This document shows positions 20,415 to 33,600 of a DNA stretch of 64,000 bases, piece after piece (positions within the stretch are counted from its first letter, which is position 1; each line of letters begins with the position of its first letter). Source of the DNA: Branchiostoma floridae (taxonomy: Eukaryota > Chordata > Leptocardii > Amphioxiformes > Branchiostomatidae); the NCBI RefSeq assembly GCF_000003815.2, contig NC_049979.1, positions 33,372,047 through 33,436,046 of the forward strand. Direction: 5' to 3'. Made by a program: the position numbers and the translations under genes. Under the pieces are notes generated by a model, which saw nothing but the letters and a program-made list of their open reading frames with translations, was not told the DNA's origin and searched no databases.

Positions 20415-21902
20415 AAAAAAAACAAGGATATGCAGCTATCAGTCACAGACCCCTCCAAATCAGGAGACAGTATCAAAGTCCTTACCATCCATTTCTATCA
20501 CACTGTCACTTTTTTTTCTTCTCCGGAGTCGAAAGGAAAGCGACAGTGGGCACCTTGATTTTAACCGATTTCTCAAAGGCATTTGACAGGGTGTGCCATA
20601 ACACTGCCATCGCTAAACTGATCAACATGGGAGCAAGAGCTCTTNNNNNNNNNNNNNNNNNNNNNNNNNNNNNNNNNNNNNNNNNNNNNNNNNNNNNNNN
20701 NNNNNNNNNNNNNNNNNNNNNNNNNNNNNNNNNNNNNNNNNNNNNNNNNNNNNNNNNNNNNNNNNNNNNNNNNNNNNNNNNCAATGATAAATGACGTCGA
20801 ACCCGTACTTCAAACTCTCACTGGAAGTATGTCGACGACTTCAACCTCGGTGAAATAAGATCAGTTGCGGTAGCAACAACCCTCCAGACTGACCTCGACA
20901 ACCTTGAGAACTGGTCCGCGAGCAATTCCATGAGCCTCAATCCTAAAAAGTGCATGGCGATGCATTTCTGCTTCATGCGTCAACCGCCGCAGGTACCAGC
21001 ACTTACTCTTGGTGGACAAAACCTTACCATTGTCACACAGGCCAGGCTGTTAGGACTACACATTAGATCGGACCTACGTTGGGATGACCAAGTAGACGTG
21101 ATGGTGTCTAAAGCCAGCAAGCGTCTCTTCCTCGTCAGTAGACTGCGCCGATCCGGAGTACCAGCATCTGATCTCACCATCATATACTGCGGGTACATTC
21201 GTCCCATTCTGGAATATGGTGCTCCCTGCTGGAGTGCCGCACTCACAAGCAAACAGTCTGCAGCCCTAGAGCGAGTGCAGAAACGTGCCTGCAAAATGAT
21301 CATTGGACGCCGGTACAACTCCTACTCAGAAACGCTAGAACAGCTCAATCTCCAACGCCTATCAGACCGCCGTCGGAGCCTGTGTGTTGACTTTTCTACC
21401 AAAGTTGAGAAATCCCCACGGTTCTGCTCTTGGCTGCCCCCCCACCCGTGCCCAACAGCACGGTAGAAACCTACGCAATTCTGGACAGTACCAGCAGCCT
21501 TCTGGGTCAAAGCGCTACAGGACAAGCGCCATCCCGGCCATTGTAGAAACGCTTAACGAACTCTAACTGTACTTTACTCCTCAGTCACACTATTACAATT
21601 ATGGCCTCCTCATGCGGACTTACGAACTCTTTTTTACAAAGTTGTTATGTTTTAAAAGTCTGTATAAAGTCAAACCTGTAAATAGCGGGATTCCTTGAAC
21701 GCAACAAATTTTGTATTACGTCGATATTGTATTTTAAGTAGTAACTATTGACCTTCGACAACGTTCATAAAGTTTTTCTAATTGATGTATTTTGAATAGG
21801 CCAATAATTGTAATATCCTCGCAATTCAGCCTCTAGGCTGCCAAGAGGACTATTATGCATATTGCTCAATAAACCAGTCTACTACTACTACTACTACTAC
21901 TA
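20415..21902 (+). mobile_element. CR1-like LINE, 5'-truncated, with (CTA)n tail
   Basis: RT motif A (LILTDFSKAFDRVCHNTAI) lies at 20555-20611, an N-gap hides the middle, and motif C YVDD is at 20828-20839. A one-base loss just before YVDD breaks the frame. The frame then runs LSLNPKKCMAMHFCF, ARLLGLHI, RPILEYGAPCWSAAL, LERVQKRACKMIIGRRYNSY and SDRRRSLC. A further shift near 21440 leads to RNLRNSGQYQQP and ETLNEL, stopping at 21564-21566. A ~300-bp 3' UTR ends with AATAAA (21868-21873) and a (CTA)8 tail (21879-21902). Endonuclease absent; inactive. Confidence 0.88.
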
Positions 21903-22769
21903 TCCTCTTGCACGGAAAAGGCTCGAAATGGTACGTTAAAAGTATTTTTCCGCAAGTGAAAGAAGCTGTCAATAAGCTAGTCTGTGAGTCCCTGAGACAA
22001 GATGGCGGACATGACAATAAACAATCAGCACCTGGAGGAACCGGAATAATAGACAACAACGTTGAAACAATGGAAACCAGTTCTGGCGACGAGGCGTCCG
22101 CCATGCTGACAATGACCAATGACTGCCAGGAAAACAATGGAGACCCAAGCCAAAGTACAACTCCGAAGTCTAATATGGCAGATCCAACAGAAGAAAAGGA
22201 AAACAAGACAGACTACACAACACCAAAGTCTTTTACCTCTCCTACAATCTACAAGGTACTTGGTGGCCTTGAGAACATTATTTTGAGTCCATTTACTAAA
22301 GGAAAGAGCAAGGAAGACAGACAAAACGCTGGCCGAACGCGACCCAATAGGCTCTGTAAACGCCGTCATAAGAGGCAAATTAGGAATGTTCCCTTTGTAT
22401 ATTGACACACCAACACAACTTATCAAATACTGGCTTAGACTACGTACCCTACCAAATGATAGAATTGTAAAGAAGGTATATTACACAGCAGTTGCACACG
22501 AGCTAGATTGGATCATACATGTTCAGGACATTTTGTGCAGGAATGGTTTCCAAAGTGTTTGGTTAAACCCTGCCGTTGATGCCAAACACTTTGGAAACAT
22601 ATTCAAAGATCGTCTTAAAGACGCATTCCTCCCTGGATGGCGACAAGAAGTAAAGAGTTGTAACAAACTAAAAACTTATTCCCAAATCAAAAGTCAATTC
22701 ACACTTAAAAATTACCTTTCGTCAATTCGTAATAAAGCTTTTGCTGTTAACATAACTGTCACAAGATAG
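21903..22769 (+). pseudogene. Transposon ORF, C-terminal piece (RGKLGMFPL domain)
   Basis: The first frame (21908-22405) reads GSKWYVKSIFPQVKEAVNKL, then Ser/Thr/Asp-rich low-complexity sequence and KVLGGLENIILSPFTKGKS. A frameshift near 22310-22330 moves into a second frame: LAERDPIGSVNAVIRGKLGM, FPLYIDTPTQLIKYWLRL, W-I-I-H-V-Q-D-I-L, FKDRLKDAFLPGW and KLKTYSQIKSQFTLKNYL, stopping at 22767-22769. A 'RGELGRFPL...KYWLRL' domain like this occurs repeatedly in invertebrate non-LTR transposon proteins (recalled, not searched). An RT is not present before the N-gap. Confidence 0.5.
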
Positions 22770-22780
22770 ACCGACGCTGT

Positions 22781-23105
22781 NNNNNNNNNNNNNNNNNNNN
22801 NNNNNNNNNNNNNNNNNNNNNNNNNNNNNNNNNNNNNNNNNNNNNNNNNNNNNNNNNNNNNNNNNNNNNNNNNNNNNNNNNNNNNNNNNNNNNNNNNNNN
22901 NNNNNNNNNNNNNNNNNNNNNNNNNNNNNNNNNNNNNNNNNNNNNNNNNNNNNNNNNNNNNNNNNNNNNNNNNNNNNNNNNNNNNNNNNNNNNNNNNNNN
23001 NNNNNNNNNNNNNNNNNNNNNNNNNNNNNNNNNNNNNNNNNNNNNNNNNNNNNNNNNNNNNNNNNNNNNNNNNNNNNNNNNNNNNNNNNNNNNNNNNNNN
23101 NNNNN
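22781..23105. other. Assembly gap (325 N)
   Basis: Unresolved bases between the transposon ORF and the SRSF-type exon. Any downstream exon of the SRSF fragment (an RS domain) could lie here. Confidence 0.99.
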
Positions 23106-23188
23106 GCGGCCTAGAATATCTAATACAAAGTTAAATGTCTACTAACTCAGAACTACGTTTTTTTTCCCACAGGCAAAGTTACTCTAGT

Positions 23189-23255
23189 GTCCATATTCGT
23201 CAGTCCTTTTCCATGCAGCTACAATTCTCAAGTCCATATTCATCAGTCCTTTTCC
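23189..23255. repeat. 24-bp direct repeat pair downstream of SRSF exon
   Basis: GTCCATATTCGTCAGTCC (extended by TTTTCC) at 23189-23212 recurs with one mismatch at 23232-23255, start to start 43 bp. Relative to the minus-strand RRM2 it lies in the putative 3' flank. Confidence 0.85.
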
Positions 23256-23291
23256 TTGCTGATTCCCCATATCGGTAGTGCTTTATGCGGG

Positions 23292-23546
23292 CTAAGACTT
23301 CACCAGTTTGATCTTACGACCATAGATTTCAGTCCCGTCAAGCTTACGCCGGGCATTCTCCATGTCTCGGTAGGTGGCGAAATCCACAATCCCCTCATTC
23401 CTGTTCTGCTTGTGCACATCAGCAAAGGTGACTTCTCCAGCTTGCCGCACGTAATCCTTCAAGTCTTGCCAGCTACAGCGACTGGACAATTTCTCAACAA
23501 TCAGACGGTAGTTAGTGCGGGCAGGCGGGCCATATCTTTTCCTGCG
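23292..23546 (-). CDS. SRSF4/5/6-type splicing factor, RRM2 (pseudo-RRM) exon or retro-fragment
   Basis: The open frame encodes [20 protein letters not shown], then [20 protein letters not shown], then [20 protein letters not shown], and ends [21 protein letters not shown] is the signature heptapeptide of the second, atypical RRM of SR proteins, and YGPP..T.YRLIVE.LSSR is specific to the SRSF4/5/6 group. These proteins regulate splicing in the nucleus; RRM2 binds RNA. A possible acceptor (TTGTTCACTCGCAG/G) lies at 23541-23542. A possible donor (CTG/GTGAAG) at 23303-23304 would bound a 238-nt exon; without it, translation stops right after RRM2 with no RS domain. RRM1 and RS exons are not seen. 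It may be a real exon, a captured exon or a pseudogene fragment. Confidence 0.85.
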   Translation of the reverse strand, partial: RRKRYGPPARTNYRLIVEKLSSRCSWQDLKDYVRQAGEVTFADVHKQNRNEGIVDFATYRDMENARRKLDGTEIYGRKIKLVKS

Positions 23547-26340
23547 AGTGAACAAGTTCGGAGTAAAAAAGAAACGAATTATTTTCTCCAAACCTTACAC
23601 TTTACATGTTACAGACACTGTTATTAGAAACACACAGGTTCAGAGAAAAAAAGAGAAGATTTTCTCCAAACCCTGCATTTCACATCTTACAGCCAAGACT
23701 GTTACAAACACACGGGTACCGAGAAAAAAAGGATTTTCCCAAAACCTTGCAGTTTTAATCTTACGGACACGGATATCTAAAACACACAGGTATCGAAAGA
23801 AAAAAAAAATAAGCATTTTTTTTTCAAACATTTTACTTTAGTACATCTTACAGACACGGCTATTACAAAAACACAGGTACCGAGGAAAAAAAATTTTCTA
23901 TTAAGAACACATTTTCCATCTTACAGACACGACTATTACAAAGATCCCGGTTCCTCGAAAAAATATATTTTCTCCAAACCTTACGTTACGTTTTTTACAG
24001 ACACTGCTTTTATAATTACACAGATTCCGAGAGAAACAAAGGAATATTTATTTTTAAACTTCACAATTTACATCTTACAGACACGGTAATTACAAACACA
24101 CAGGTTCTGAGAAAAACATAGGATTTTCTCAAAACCGTGCAGTATAAATCTTTCAGACACAGATATTACAAACACACAGGTTCAGAGTAAAAAAACATCT
24201 TACAAACACGGGTTTTTCAAACAAACAATTTCCAAAAAAAAGAAGGAGAATTTTTTTCGGATTTTGCACTTTACTTATTACACACACAGCAATTACAAAC
24301 ACACAGTTTACGAGAAAAAAAGACGATTTTCTTTTAACCTTGCACTTAACATCTAACAGACTAGGCTGTTACAAACACACAGGTTTCGAGATAAAAAAAA
24401 TTTTTTTTTTCCAAACCCTGCATTTTACATCTTACAGACACGGCTATTCCAAAGACCCAAGTTTCGAGAAAAAAGGTAGGATTTTCCAAATCTAACAACT
24501 TATATCTTACAGACACGGATATTGCAAACACACAGGTTCAGAGTAAAACCTTACATTTCATATTTTACAGACACTACTTTTACAATCATACAGCTTCCGA
24601 GAGAAACAAAGGAGGATTTTTTTTTTAAATCTTGCACTTTACATCTTACAGACAAGGCTTTAACAAACACACAGATTCTGAGAAAGAAATAAAAAAAGCA
24701 TTTTGTCAAAACCTTGCAGTTTAAATCTTTCAGTCACGGCTATTAGAAACACACAGGTATTAGAAGAAAAAAAAAGGTGAATTTTTTTTTCAAATCATGC
24801 ACATTACAAATTAAAGACACGGCTATTAAAAACACACAAATTACGAGAAAAAAAGGGGATTTTCTTCAAACCTTGCACGTTACATCTTACAGACACGGAT
24901 ATCAGAAACACACAGGTATCGAGAGAGAAAAAAATAAGCACTTTTTTAAAAACCTTTTAGTTTAGTACATCTTACAGACACGGCTATTACAAAAAACCTA
25001 GTACCGAGAAAAAAAGATTTTCTCCCAAGAACAAATTTTCCATCTTTCAGACACGATTATAACAAGATCCCGGGTTCCTAAAAAAAAAAATATTTTCTCC
25101 AAACCTTATGTTACGTTTTTTACAGACACTGCTTTTATAATTATACAGATTCCGAGAGAAACAAAGGAATATTTATTTTTAAACCTCGCAATTTACATTT
25201 TACAGACACGGTAATTACAAACACACAGGTTCTGAGAAAAACAGGATTTTCTCAAAACCGTGCAGTATAAATCTTTCAGACACAGTTATTACAAACACAC
25301 AGGTTCAGAGTAAAAAAAAAACATCTTACAAACACGGGTTTTTCAAACAAACAATTTCCAAAAAAAAGGAGAATTTTTTTCGGATTTTGCACTTTACTTA
25401 TTTCACACACACAGCAATTACAAACACACAAATTACGAGAAAAAAAGGGGATTTTCTTCAAACCTTGCACGTTACATCTTACAGACACGGATATCAAAAA
25501 CACACAGTTATCGAGAGAGAAAAAAAATAAACATTTTTTTTTCAAACCTTTTACTTTAGTACATCTTATAGACACGGCTATTACAAAAACATAGGTACCG
25601 AGAAAAAAAATGATTTCCTCCTAAGAACAAATTTTCCATCTTACAGACACGACTATTACAAAGATCCCGGTTCCTCAAAAAAAAAAATATTTTCTCCAAA
25701 CCTTATGTTACGTTTTTTACAGACACTGCTTTTATAATTATACAGATTCCGAGAGAAACAAAGGAATATTTATTTTTAAACTTCACAATTTACATCTTAC
25801 AGACACGGTAATTACAAACACACAGGTTCTGATAAAAACATAGGATTTTTATTAAAACCGTGCAGTATAAATCTTTCAGACACAGCTATTACAAACACAC
25901 AGGTTCAGAGTAAAAAAACATCTTACAAACACGGGTTTTTCAAACAAACAATTTCCCAAAAAAAAGAGAATTTTTTTCGGATTTTGCACTTTACTTATTA
26001 CACACACAGCAATAACAAACACACAGTTTATGAGAAAAAAAGACGATTTTCTTTTAACCTTGCACTTTACATCTTACAGACACGGCTATTCCAAAGACCC
26101 AAGTTCCGGGAAAAAAAATAGGATTTTTCCAAATCTAACAACTTACATCTTACAGACACGGATATTGCAAACACACACAGTTATCGAGAGAGAGAAAAAA
26201 TAAGCATTTTTTCAAACTTTTTACTTTAGTACATCTTACAGACACGGCTATTACAAAAACACAGGTACCGAGAAAAAAATGATTTTTTCCTAAGAACACA
26301 TTTTTCATCTTACAGACACGACTATTACAAAGATCCCGGT

Positions 26341-27023
26341 NNNNNNNNNNNNNNNNNNNNNNNNNNNNNNNNNNNNNNNNNNNNNNNNNNNNNNNNNNNN
26401 NNNNNNNNNNNNNNNNNNNNNNNNNNNNNNNNNNNNNNNNNNNNNNNNNNNNNNNNNNNNNNNNNNNNNNNNNNNNNNNNNNNNNNNNNNNNNNNNNNNN
26501 NNNNNNNNNNNNNNNNNNNNNNNNNNNNNNNNNNNNNNNNNNNNNNNNNNNNNNNNNNNNNNNNNNNNNNNNNNNNNNNNNNNNNNNNNNNNNNNNNNNN
26601 NNNNNNNNNNNNNNNNNNNNNNNNNNNNNNNNNNNNNNNNNNNNNNNNNNNNNNNNNNNNNNNNNNNNNNNNNNNNNNNNNNNNNNNNNNNNNNNNNNNN
26701 NNNNNNNNNNNNNNNNNNNNNNNNNNNNNNNNNNNNNNNNNNNNNNNNNNNNNNNNNNNNNNNNNNNNNNNNNNNNNNNNNNNNNNNNNNNNNNNNNNNN
26801 NNNNNNNNNNNNNNNNNNNNNNNNNNNNNNNNNNNNNNNNNNNNNNNNNNNNNNNNNNNNNNNNNNNNNNNNNNNNNNNNNNNNNNNNNNNNNNNNNNNN
26901 NNNNNNNNNNNNNNNNNNNNNNNNNNNNNNNNNNNNNNNNNNNNNNNNNNNNNNNNNNNNNNNNNNNNNNNNNNNNNNNNNNNNNNNNNNNNNNNNNNNN
27001 NNNNNNNNNNNNNNNNNNNNNNN
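26341..27023. other. Assembly gap (683 N) in satellite core
   Basis: Unresolved bases, beginning inside a higher-order unit right after its AAAGATCCCGGT motif. The length is close to one unit. Confidence 0.99.
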
Positions 27024-30000
27024 ACGGATATTGCAACACACAGGTTCAGAGTAAAACCTTACATTTCATATTTTACAGACACTGCTTTTACAATCATACA
27101 GGTTCCGAGAGAAACAAATAAGGATTTTTTTTTAAATCTTGCGCTTTACATCTTACAGACACGGCTATAACAAACACACAGATTCTGAGAAAGAAATAAA
27201 AAAAGGATTTTGTCAAAACCTTGCAGTTTAAAATATTTCAGACACGGCTATTAGAAACACACAGGTATTAGGAGACAAAAAAACCAAATGATTTTTTTCT
27301 TCAAATCTTGCACTTTACGAATTAAAGACACGGCTATTACAAACACACAGGTTCCGAGAGAAAAAAAGGAGGATTTTTTTCAAACCTTGCACTTTACATC
27401 CTACACACACGGCTGGTATAAACATACAGGTTCGAGAAAAAAAAGGATTTTCTCCAAACCTTACATTTGATATTTTAAAGACACTGCTTTTACAAACACA
27501 CAGGTTCCGAGAGAAACAAAATGTTTTGTTTTTTTTCAAACCTTGCACTTTACATCTTACAGACACGGCCATTACAAACAAACAGGTTCCAAGAAAAAAA
27601 ACATCGAATTTTCTCAAAACTTTGCTCTTGACATCTTTCAGACACGGCTATAACAAGCACACAGGTATCCTGGTTTTTAAAAAAATTAGTTGTTTTTTTC
27701 CAAATCTTGCTCCTAATTACATTTTACAAACACAGCGTTTTCAAACACACAGGTTCCGAGGGGGAAAACGGAGGAATTTTTTCAAACATTGCACTTTACA
27801 TTTTACAGACACGGCTATTACTAACACACAGGTTCCGAGAGAAAAAGACGATTTTCTTTAAACCTTGCACTTAACATCTAATAGACTAGGCTGTTACAAA
27901 CACACAGGTTTCGATATAAAAAAAAAAGATTTTCTCCAAACCCTGCATTTTACATCTTACAGACACGGCTATTCCAAAAACCCAAGATCCGAGAAAAAAG
28001 GTAGGATTTTTCCAAATCTAACAACTTACATCTTACAGACACGGATATTGCAAACACACAGGTTCAGAGTAAAACCTTACATTTCATATTTTACAGACAC
28101 TGCTTTTACAATCATACGGGTTCCGAGAGAAACAAAGGAGGATTGTTTTTAAATCTTGCGCTTTACATCTTACAGACACGGCAAACACACAGATTCTGAG
28201 AAAGAAATAAAAGAAGCATTTTGTCAAAACCTTGCAGTTTAAATCTTTCAGACACGACTTTTAGAAACACACAGGTATTAAGAGAGAAAAAAAATGATTT
28301 TTTTTCAAATCTTGCACTTCACAAATTACAGACACGGCTATTACAAACACTCAGATTACGAGAAAAAAAAGGGGATTTTCTTCAAACCTTGCACTTTACA
28401 TCTTACAGACACGGATATCACAAACTCACAGGTATCGAGAGAGAAAAAAATAAGCATTTTTTTCAAACCTTTTACTTTAATACATCTTACAGACACGGCT
28501 ATTACAAAAACACAGGTACCGAGAAAAATGATTTTCTCCTAAGAATACATTTTCCATCTTACAGACACGACTATTACAAAGATCCAGGTTCCTCGAAAAA
28601 AAAAATATTTTCTCCAAACCTTACGTTACGTTTTTACAGACACTGCTTTTATAATTATACAGATTCCGAGAGAAACAAAGGAATATTTATTTTTAAATTT
28701 CGCAATTTACATCTTACAGACACGGTAATTACAAACACACAGGTTCTTAGAAAAACATTGGATTTTCTCAAAACCGTGCAGTATAAATCTTTCAGACACA
28801 GCTATTACAAACACGCAGGTTCAGAGTAAAAAGACAACTTACAAACACGGGTTTTTCAAACAAACAATTTCCAAAAAAAAAAAGGAGAATTTTTTTCGGA
28901 TTTTGCACTTTACTTATTACACACAGATCAATTACAAACACACAGTTTACTAGAAAAAAAGACGATTTTCTTTTAACCTTGCACTTAACATCTAACAGAC
29001 CAGGCTATTACAAACACACAGGTTTCGAGATAAAAAAAATAAAAAAAATTTCCAAACCCTGCATTTTACATCTTACAGACACGGCTATTCCAAAGACCCA
29101 AGTTCCGAGAAGAAAAGTAGGATTTTTCCAAATCTAACAACTTACATCTTACAGACACGGATATCAAAAACACACACAGGTATCGAGAGAGAGAAAATAT
29201 TAGCATTTTTTTCAAACCTTTTACTTTAGTACATCTTACAGACACGGCTTTTACAAGAACACAGGTACCGAGAAAAAATGATTTTCTCCTAAGAACACAT
29301 TTTCCATCTTACAGACACGACTATTACAAAGATCCCGGTTCCTCGAAAAAAAAAATTTCTCCAAACCTTACGTTACGTTTTTTACAGACACTGCTTTTAT
29401 AATTATACAGATTCCGAGAGAAACCTTGGAATATTTATTTTTAAACTTCACAATTTACATCTTACAGACACGGTAAATACAAACACACAGGTTCTGAGAA
29501 AAACATAGGATTTTCTCAAAACCGTGCAGTATAAATCATTTAGACACAGCTATTACAAACACACAGGTTCAGAGTAAAAAAACATCTTACAAACACGGGT
29601 TTTTCAAACAAACAATTTCCAAAAAAAAAAGAAGGAGAATTTTTTTCGGATTTTGCACTTTACTTATTACACACACAGCAATTACAAACACACAGTTTAC
29701 GAGAAAAAAAAGACGATTTTCTTTTAACCTTGCACTTAACATCTTACAGACACGGCTATTCCAAAGACCCAAGTTCCGAGAAAAAAAGGAGGATTTTTCC
29801 AAATCTAACAACTTACATCTTACAGACACGGATATTGCAAACACACACAGTTATCGAGAGAGAAAAAAAATAAGCATTTTTTCAAACCTTTTACTTTAGT
29901 ACATCTTACAGACACGGCTTTTACAAAAACACAGGTACCGAGAAAAAAATGATTTTCTACTAAGAACACATTTTCCATCTAACAGACACGACTATTACAA

Positions 30001-30359
30001 AGATCCCGGTTCCTCCAAAAAAAAAATTTCTCCAAACCTTACGTTACGTTTTTTACAGACACTGCTTTTATAATTATACAGATTCCGAAAAAAACAAAGG
30101 AATATTTATTTTTAAACTTCGCAATTTACATCTTACAGACGCGGTAATTACAAACACACAGGTTCTGAGAAAAACATAGGATTTTCTCAAAACCGTGCAG
30201 TATGAATCTTTTAGACACAGCTATTACAAACACACAGGTTCAGAGTAAAAAAACATCTTACAAACACGGGTTTTTCAAACAAACAATTTCCCAAAAAAAA
30301 AGGAGAATTTTTTTCGGATTTTGCACTTTACTTATTACACACATAGCAATTACAAACAC

Positions 30360-30626
30360 NNNNNNNNNNNNNNNNNNNNNNNNNNNNNNNNNNNNNNNNN
30401 NNNNNNNNNNNNNNNNNNNNNNNNNNNNNNNNNNNNNNNNNNNNNNNNNNNNNNNNNNNNNNNNNNNNNNNNNNNNNNNNNNNNNNNNNNNNNNNNNNNN
30501 NNNNNNNNNNNNNNNNNNNNNNNNNNNNNNNNNNNNNNNNNNNNNNNNNNNNNNNNNNNNNNNNNNNNNNNNNNNNNNNNNNNNNNNNNNNNNNNNNNNN
30601 NNNNNNNNNNNNNNNNNNNNNNNNNN
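30360..30626. other. Assembly gap (267 N) in satellite core
   Basis: Unresolved bases. By position the missing piece should contain the marker monomer expected near 30555. Confidence 0.99.
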
Positions 30627-33600
30627 CCTTACGTTACGTTTTTTACAGACACTGGCTTTTATAATTATACAGAAAAACAAAGGAATATTTATTTTTAAAC
30701 ATTACAATTTACATCTTACAGACACGGTCATTACAAACACACAGGTTCTGAGAAAAACATTGGATTTTCTCAAAACCGAGCAGTATAAATCTTCCAGACA
30801 CAGCTATTACAAACACACAGGTTCAGAGTAAAAAAACATCTTACAAACACGGGTTTTTCAAACAAACAATTTCCAAAAAAAAAGAAGGAGAATTTTTTTC
30901 GGATTTTGCACTTTACTTATTACACACACAGCAATTACAAACACACAGTTTACGAGAAAAAAAAGACGATTTTCTTTTAACCTTGCACTTAACATCTTAC
31001 AGACACGGCTATTCCAAAGACCCAAGTTCCGAGAAAAAAAGGAGGATTTTTCCAAATCTAACAACTTACATCTTACAGACACGGATATTGCAAACACACA
31101 CAGTTATCGAGAGACAGAAAAAGTAAGCATTTTTTCAAACCTTTTACTTTAGTACATCTTACAGACACGGCTTTTAAAAAAACACAGGTACCGAGAAAAA
31201 AATGATTTTCTCCTAAGAACACATTTTCCATCTAACAGACACGACTATTACAAAGATCCCGGTTCCTCGAAAAAAAAAATTTCTCCAATATGTTACGTTT
31301 TTTACAGACACTGCTTTTATAATTATACAGATTCCGAAAAAAACAAAGGAATATTTATTTTTAAACTTCGCAATTTACATCTTACAGACGCGGTAATTAC
31401 AAACACACAGGTTCTGAGAAAAACATAGGATTTTCTCAAAACCGTGCAGTATAAATCTTTCAGACACAGCTATTACAAACACACAGGTCAGAGTAAATAA
31501 GACATCTTACAAACACGGGTTTTCAAACAAACAATTCCACAAAAAAAAGAAAGAGAATTTTTTTTCGGATTTTGCAGTTTACTTATCACACACCCAGCTA
31601 TTACAAACACACAGGTTACTAGAAAAAAACGCGATTTTCTTTAAACCTTGCACTTAATATTTAAACAGACACGGCTATACACACAGGTTCCGAGAGAAAA
31701 AAGGAGGATTTTTTTTCAAACCTTGCACTTTACATCCTACAGACACGGCTGTTGTAAGCATGATGTAAGCATGTTCGAGAAAAAAAAGGATTTCCTCCAA
31801 AACTTCCATTTCATGTTTTAAAGACATTGCTTTTACAAACACACAGGTTCTGAGAGAAACAAAAATTTTTTTTTTTAAACCTTGCACTTTACATCTTATA
31901 GACACGGCTATTCGAACACACAGGTTCCAAGAAAAAAAAACATCGGGTTTTCTCAAAACTTTGCACTTGACATTTTGCAGACACAGCTATTACAAACACA
32001 CAGGTATCCTGATTTTTAAAAGAATTGGTTTCTTTTTCAAATCCTGCTCCTAATTACATTTTACAAACACAGCGTCTTCAAACACACAGGTTCCCAAGGG
32101 AAAAAACAGAGGATTTTTTTTTAACATAATTGCACTTGACATTTTACAGACACGGCTTTACTAACACACACACGTTCCGAGAGAAAAAGACAATTTTCTT
32201 TAAACCTTGCACTTAACATCTAACAGACTAGGCTGTTACAAACACACAGGTTTCCAGAGAAAAAAATGAGATTTTCTACAAACCCTGCATTTTACATCTG
32301 ACAGACACGGCTATTCCAAAGACCCAAGTTCCGAGAAAAAAGGTAGGATTTTTTCAAATCTAACAACTTATATCTTACAGACACGGATATTGCAAACACA
32401 CAGGTTCAGAGTAAAACCTTACATTTCATATTATACAGACACTGCTTTTACATTTCTACAGGTTCCGAGAGAAACAAAGGAGATTTTTTTTTAAATCTTG
32501 CACTTTACATCTTACAGACAAGGCTTTAACAAAAACACAGATTCCTAGATAGAAATTTAAAAAAAAAAGCATTTTGTCAAAACCTTGCAGTTTAAATCTT
32601 TCAGACACGGCTATTAGAAACACACAGGTTCCGAGGGAAAAAAACGGAGGACTTTTTTTCAAACATTGCACTTTACATTTTACAGACACGGCTATTACTA
32701 ACACACAGGTTCCGAGAGAAAAAGACAATTTTCTTTAAACCTTGCACTTAACATCTAACAGACCAGGCTGTTACAAACACACAGGTTTCGAGATAAAAAA
32801 TGAGATTTTCTCCAAACCCTGCATTTTTCATCTTACAGACACGGCTATTCCAAAGACCCAAGTTCCGAGAAAAAAGGTAGGATTTTTTTCAAATCTAACA
32901 ACTTATATCTTACAGACACGGATATTGGAAACACACAGGTTCAGAGTAAAACCTTAGATTTCATATTTTACAGACAATGCTTTTACAATCATACAGGTTC
33001 TGAGAGAAACAAAGGAGGATTTCTTTTTTAAATATTGCACTTTACATCTTACAGAGACGGCTATCACAAACACACAGATTCTGAGACAAAAAAAAGGATT
33101 TTATCAAAACCTATCTTTCAGACACGGCTATTAGAAACACACAGGTATTAGGAGAGAAAAAAAAATAGATGATTTTTTTTTCAAATCTTGCAATTTACAA
33201 ATTTAAGACAAACACACAGATTACGAGAAAAAAAGGGGATTTTCTTCAAACCTTGCACTTTACATCTTACAGACACGGATATCACAAACACACAGGTATC
33301 GAGAGAGAGAGAAAATAAGCATTTTTTATCAAACCCTTTTACTTTAGTACATCTTACAGACACGGCTATTGCAAAAACACAGGTGCCGAGAAAAAATGAT
33401 TTTATCCTAAAAACACATTTTCCATTTCACAGACAAGACTATTATAAAGTTTAAGATTCCAGGAAAAAGAATTCTCCAAACATTACATTACGTTTTTTAC
33501 AAACACTGCTTTTATAATTATACAGATTCCGAGAGAAACAAAGAAATATTTAGAATTTTCTGAAAACCGTGCAGTATAAATCTTTCAGACACAGCTATTA

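Larger units (their letters stand above)
19913..23555. mobile_element. 3.6-kb composite insertion in satellite A
   Basis: Monomers stop in CAAACAC at ~19912 and resume in TTCGGAGTAAAAAAG at ~23557. Joined, these would form a nearly normal monomer (CAAACACACAGGTTCAGAGTA in others). Between them lie a transposon ORF piece (20121-20414), a CR1-like LINE (to 21902), a second ORF piece (21903-22769), an N-gap and an SRSF-type RRM2 on the minus strand. Whether it entered in one event or several cannot be told from the sequence. Confidence 0.6.

Noticed and set aside
20980-21525. Minus-strand frames opposite the CR1-like LINE (also 21853-22426)
   Set aside because: Antisense shadows of recognisable transposon coding sequence.
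26305-27039. Long open frames across the N-gap (also 30202-30831, 38062-38724, 20411-20794, 43309-43687)
   Set aside because: They exist only because N bases contain no stops.
28221-28829. 202-codon open frame in satellite A
   Set aside because: It is only the ~75-bp monomer read through; indels switch between monomer frames and nothing suggests selection.
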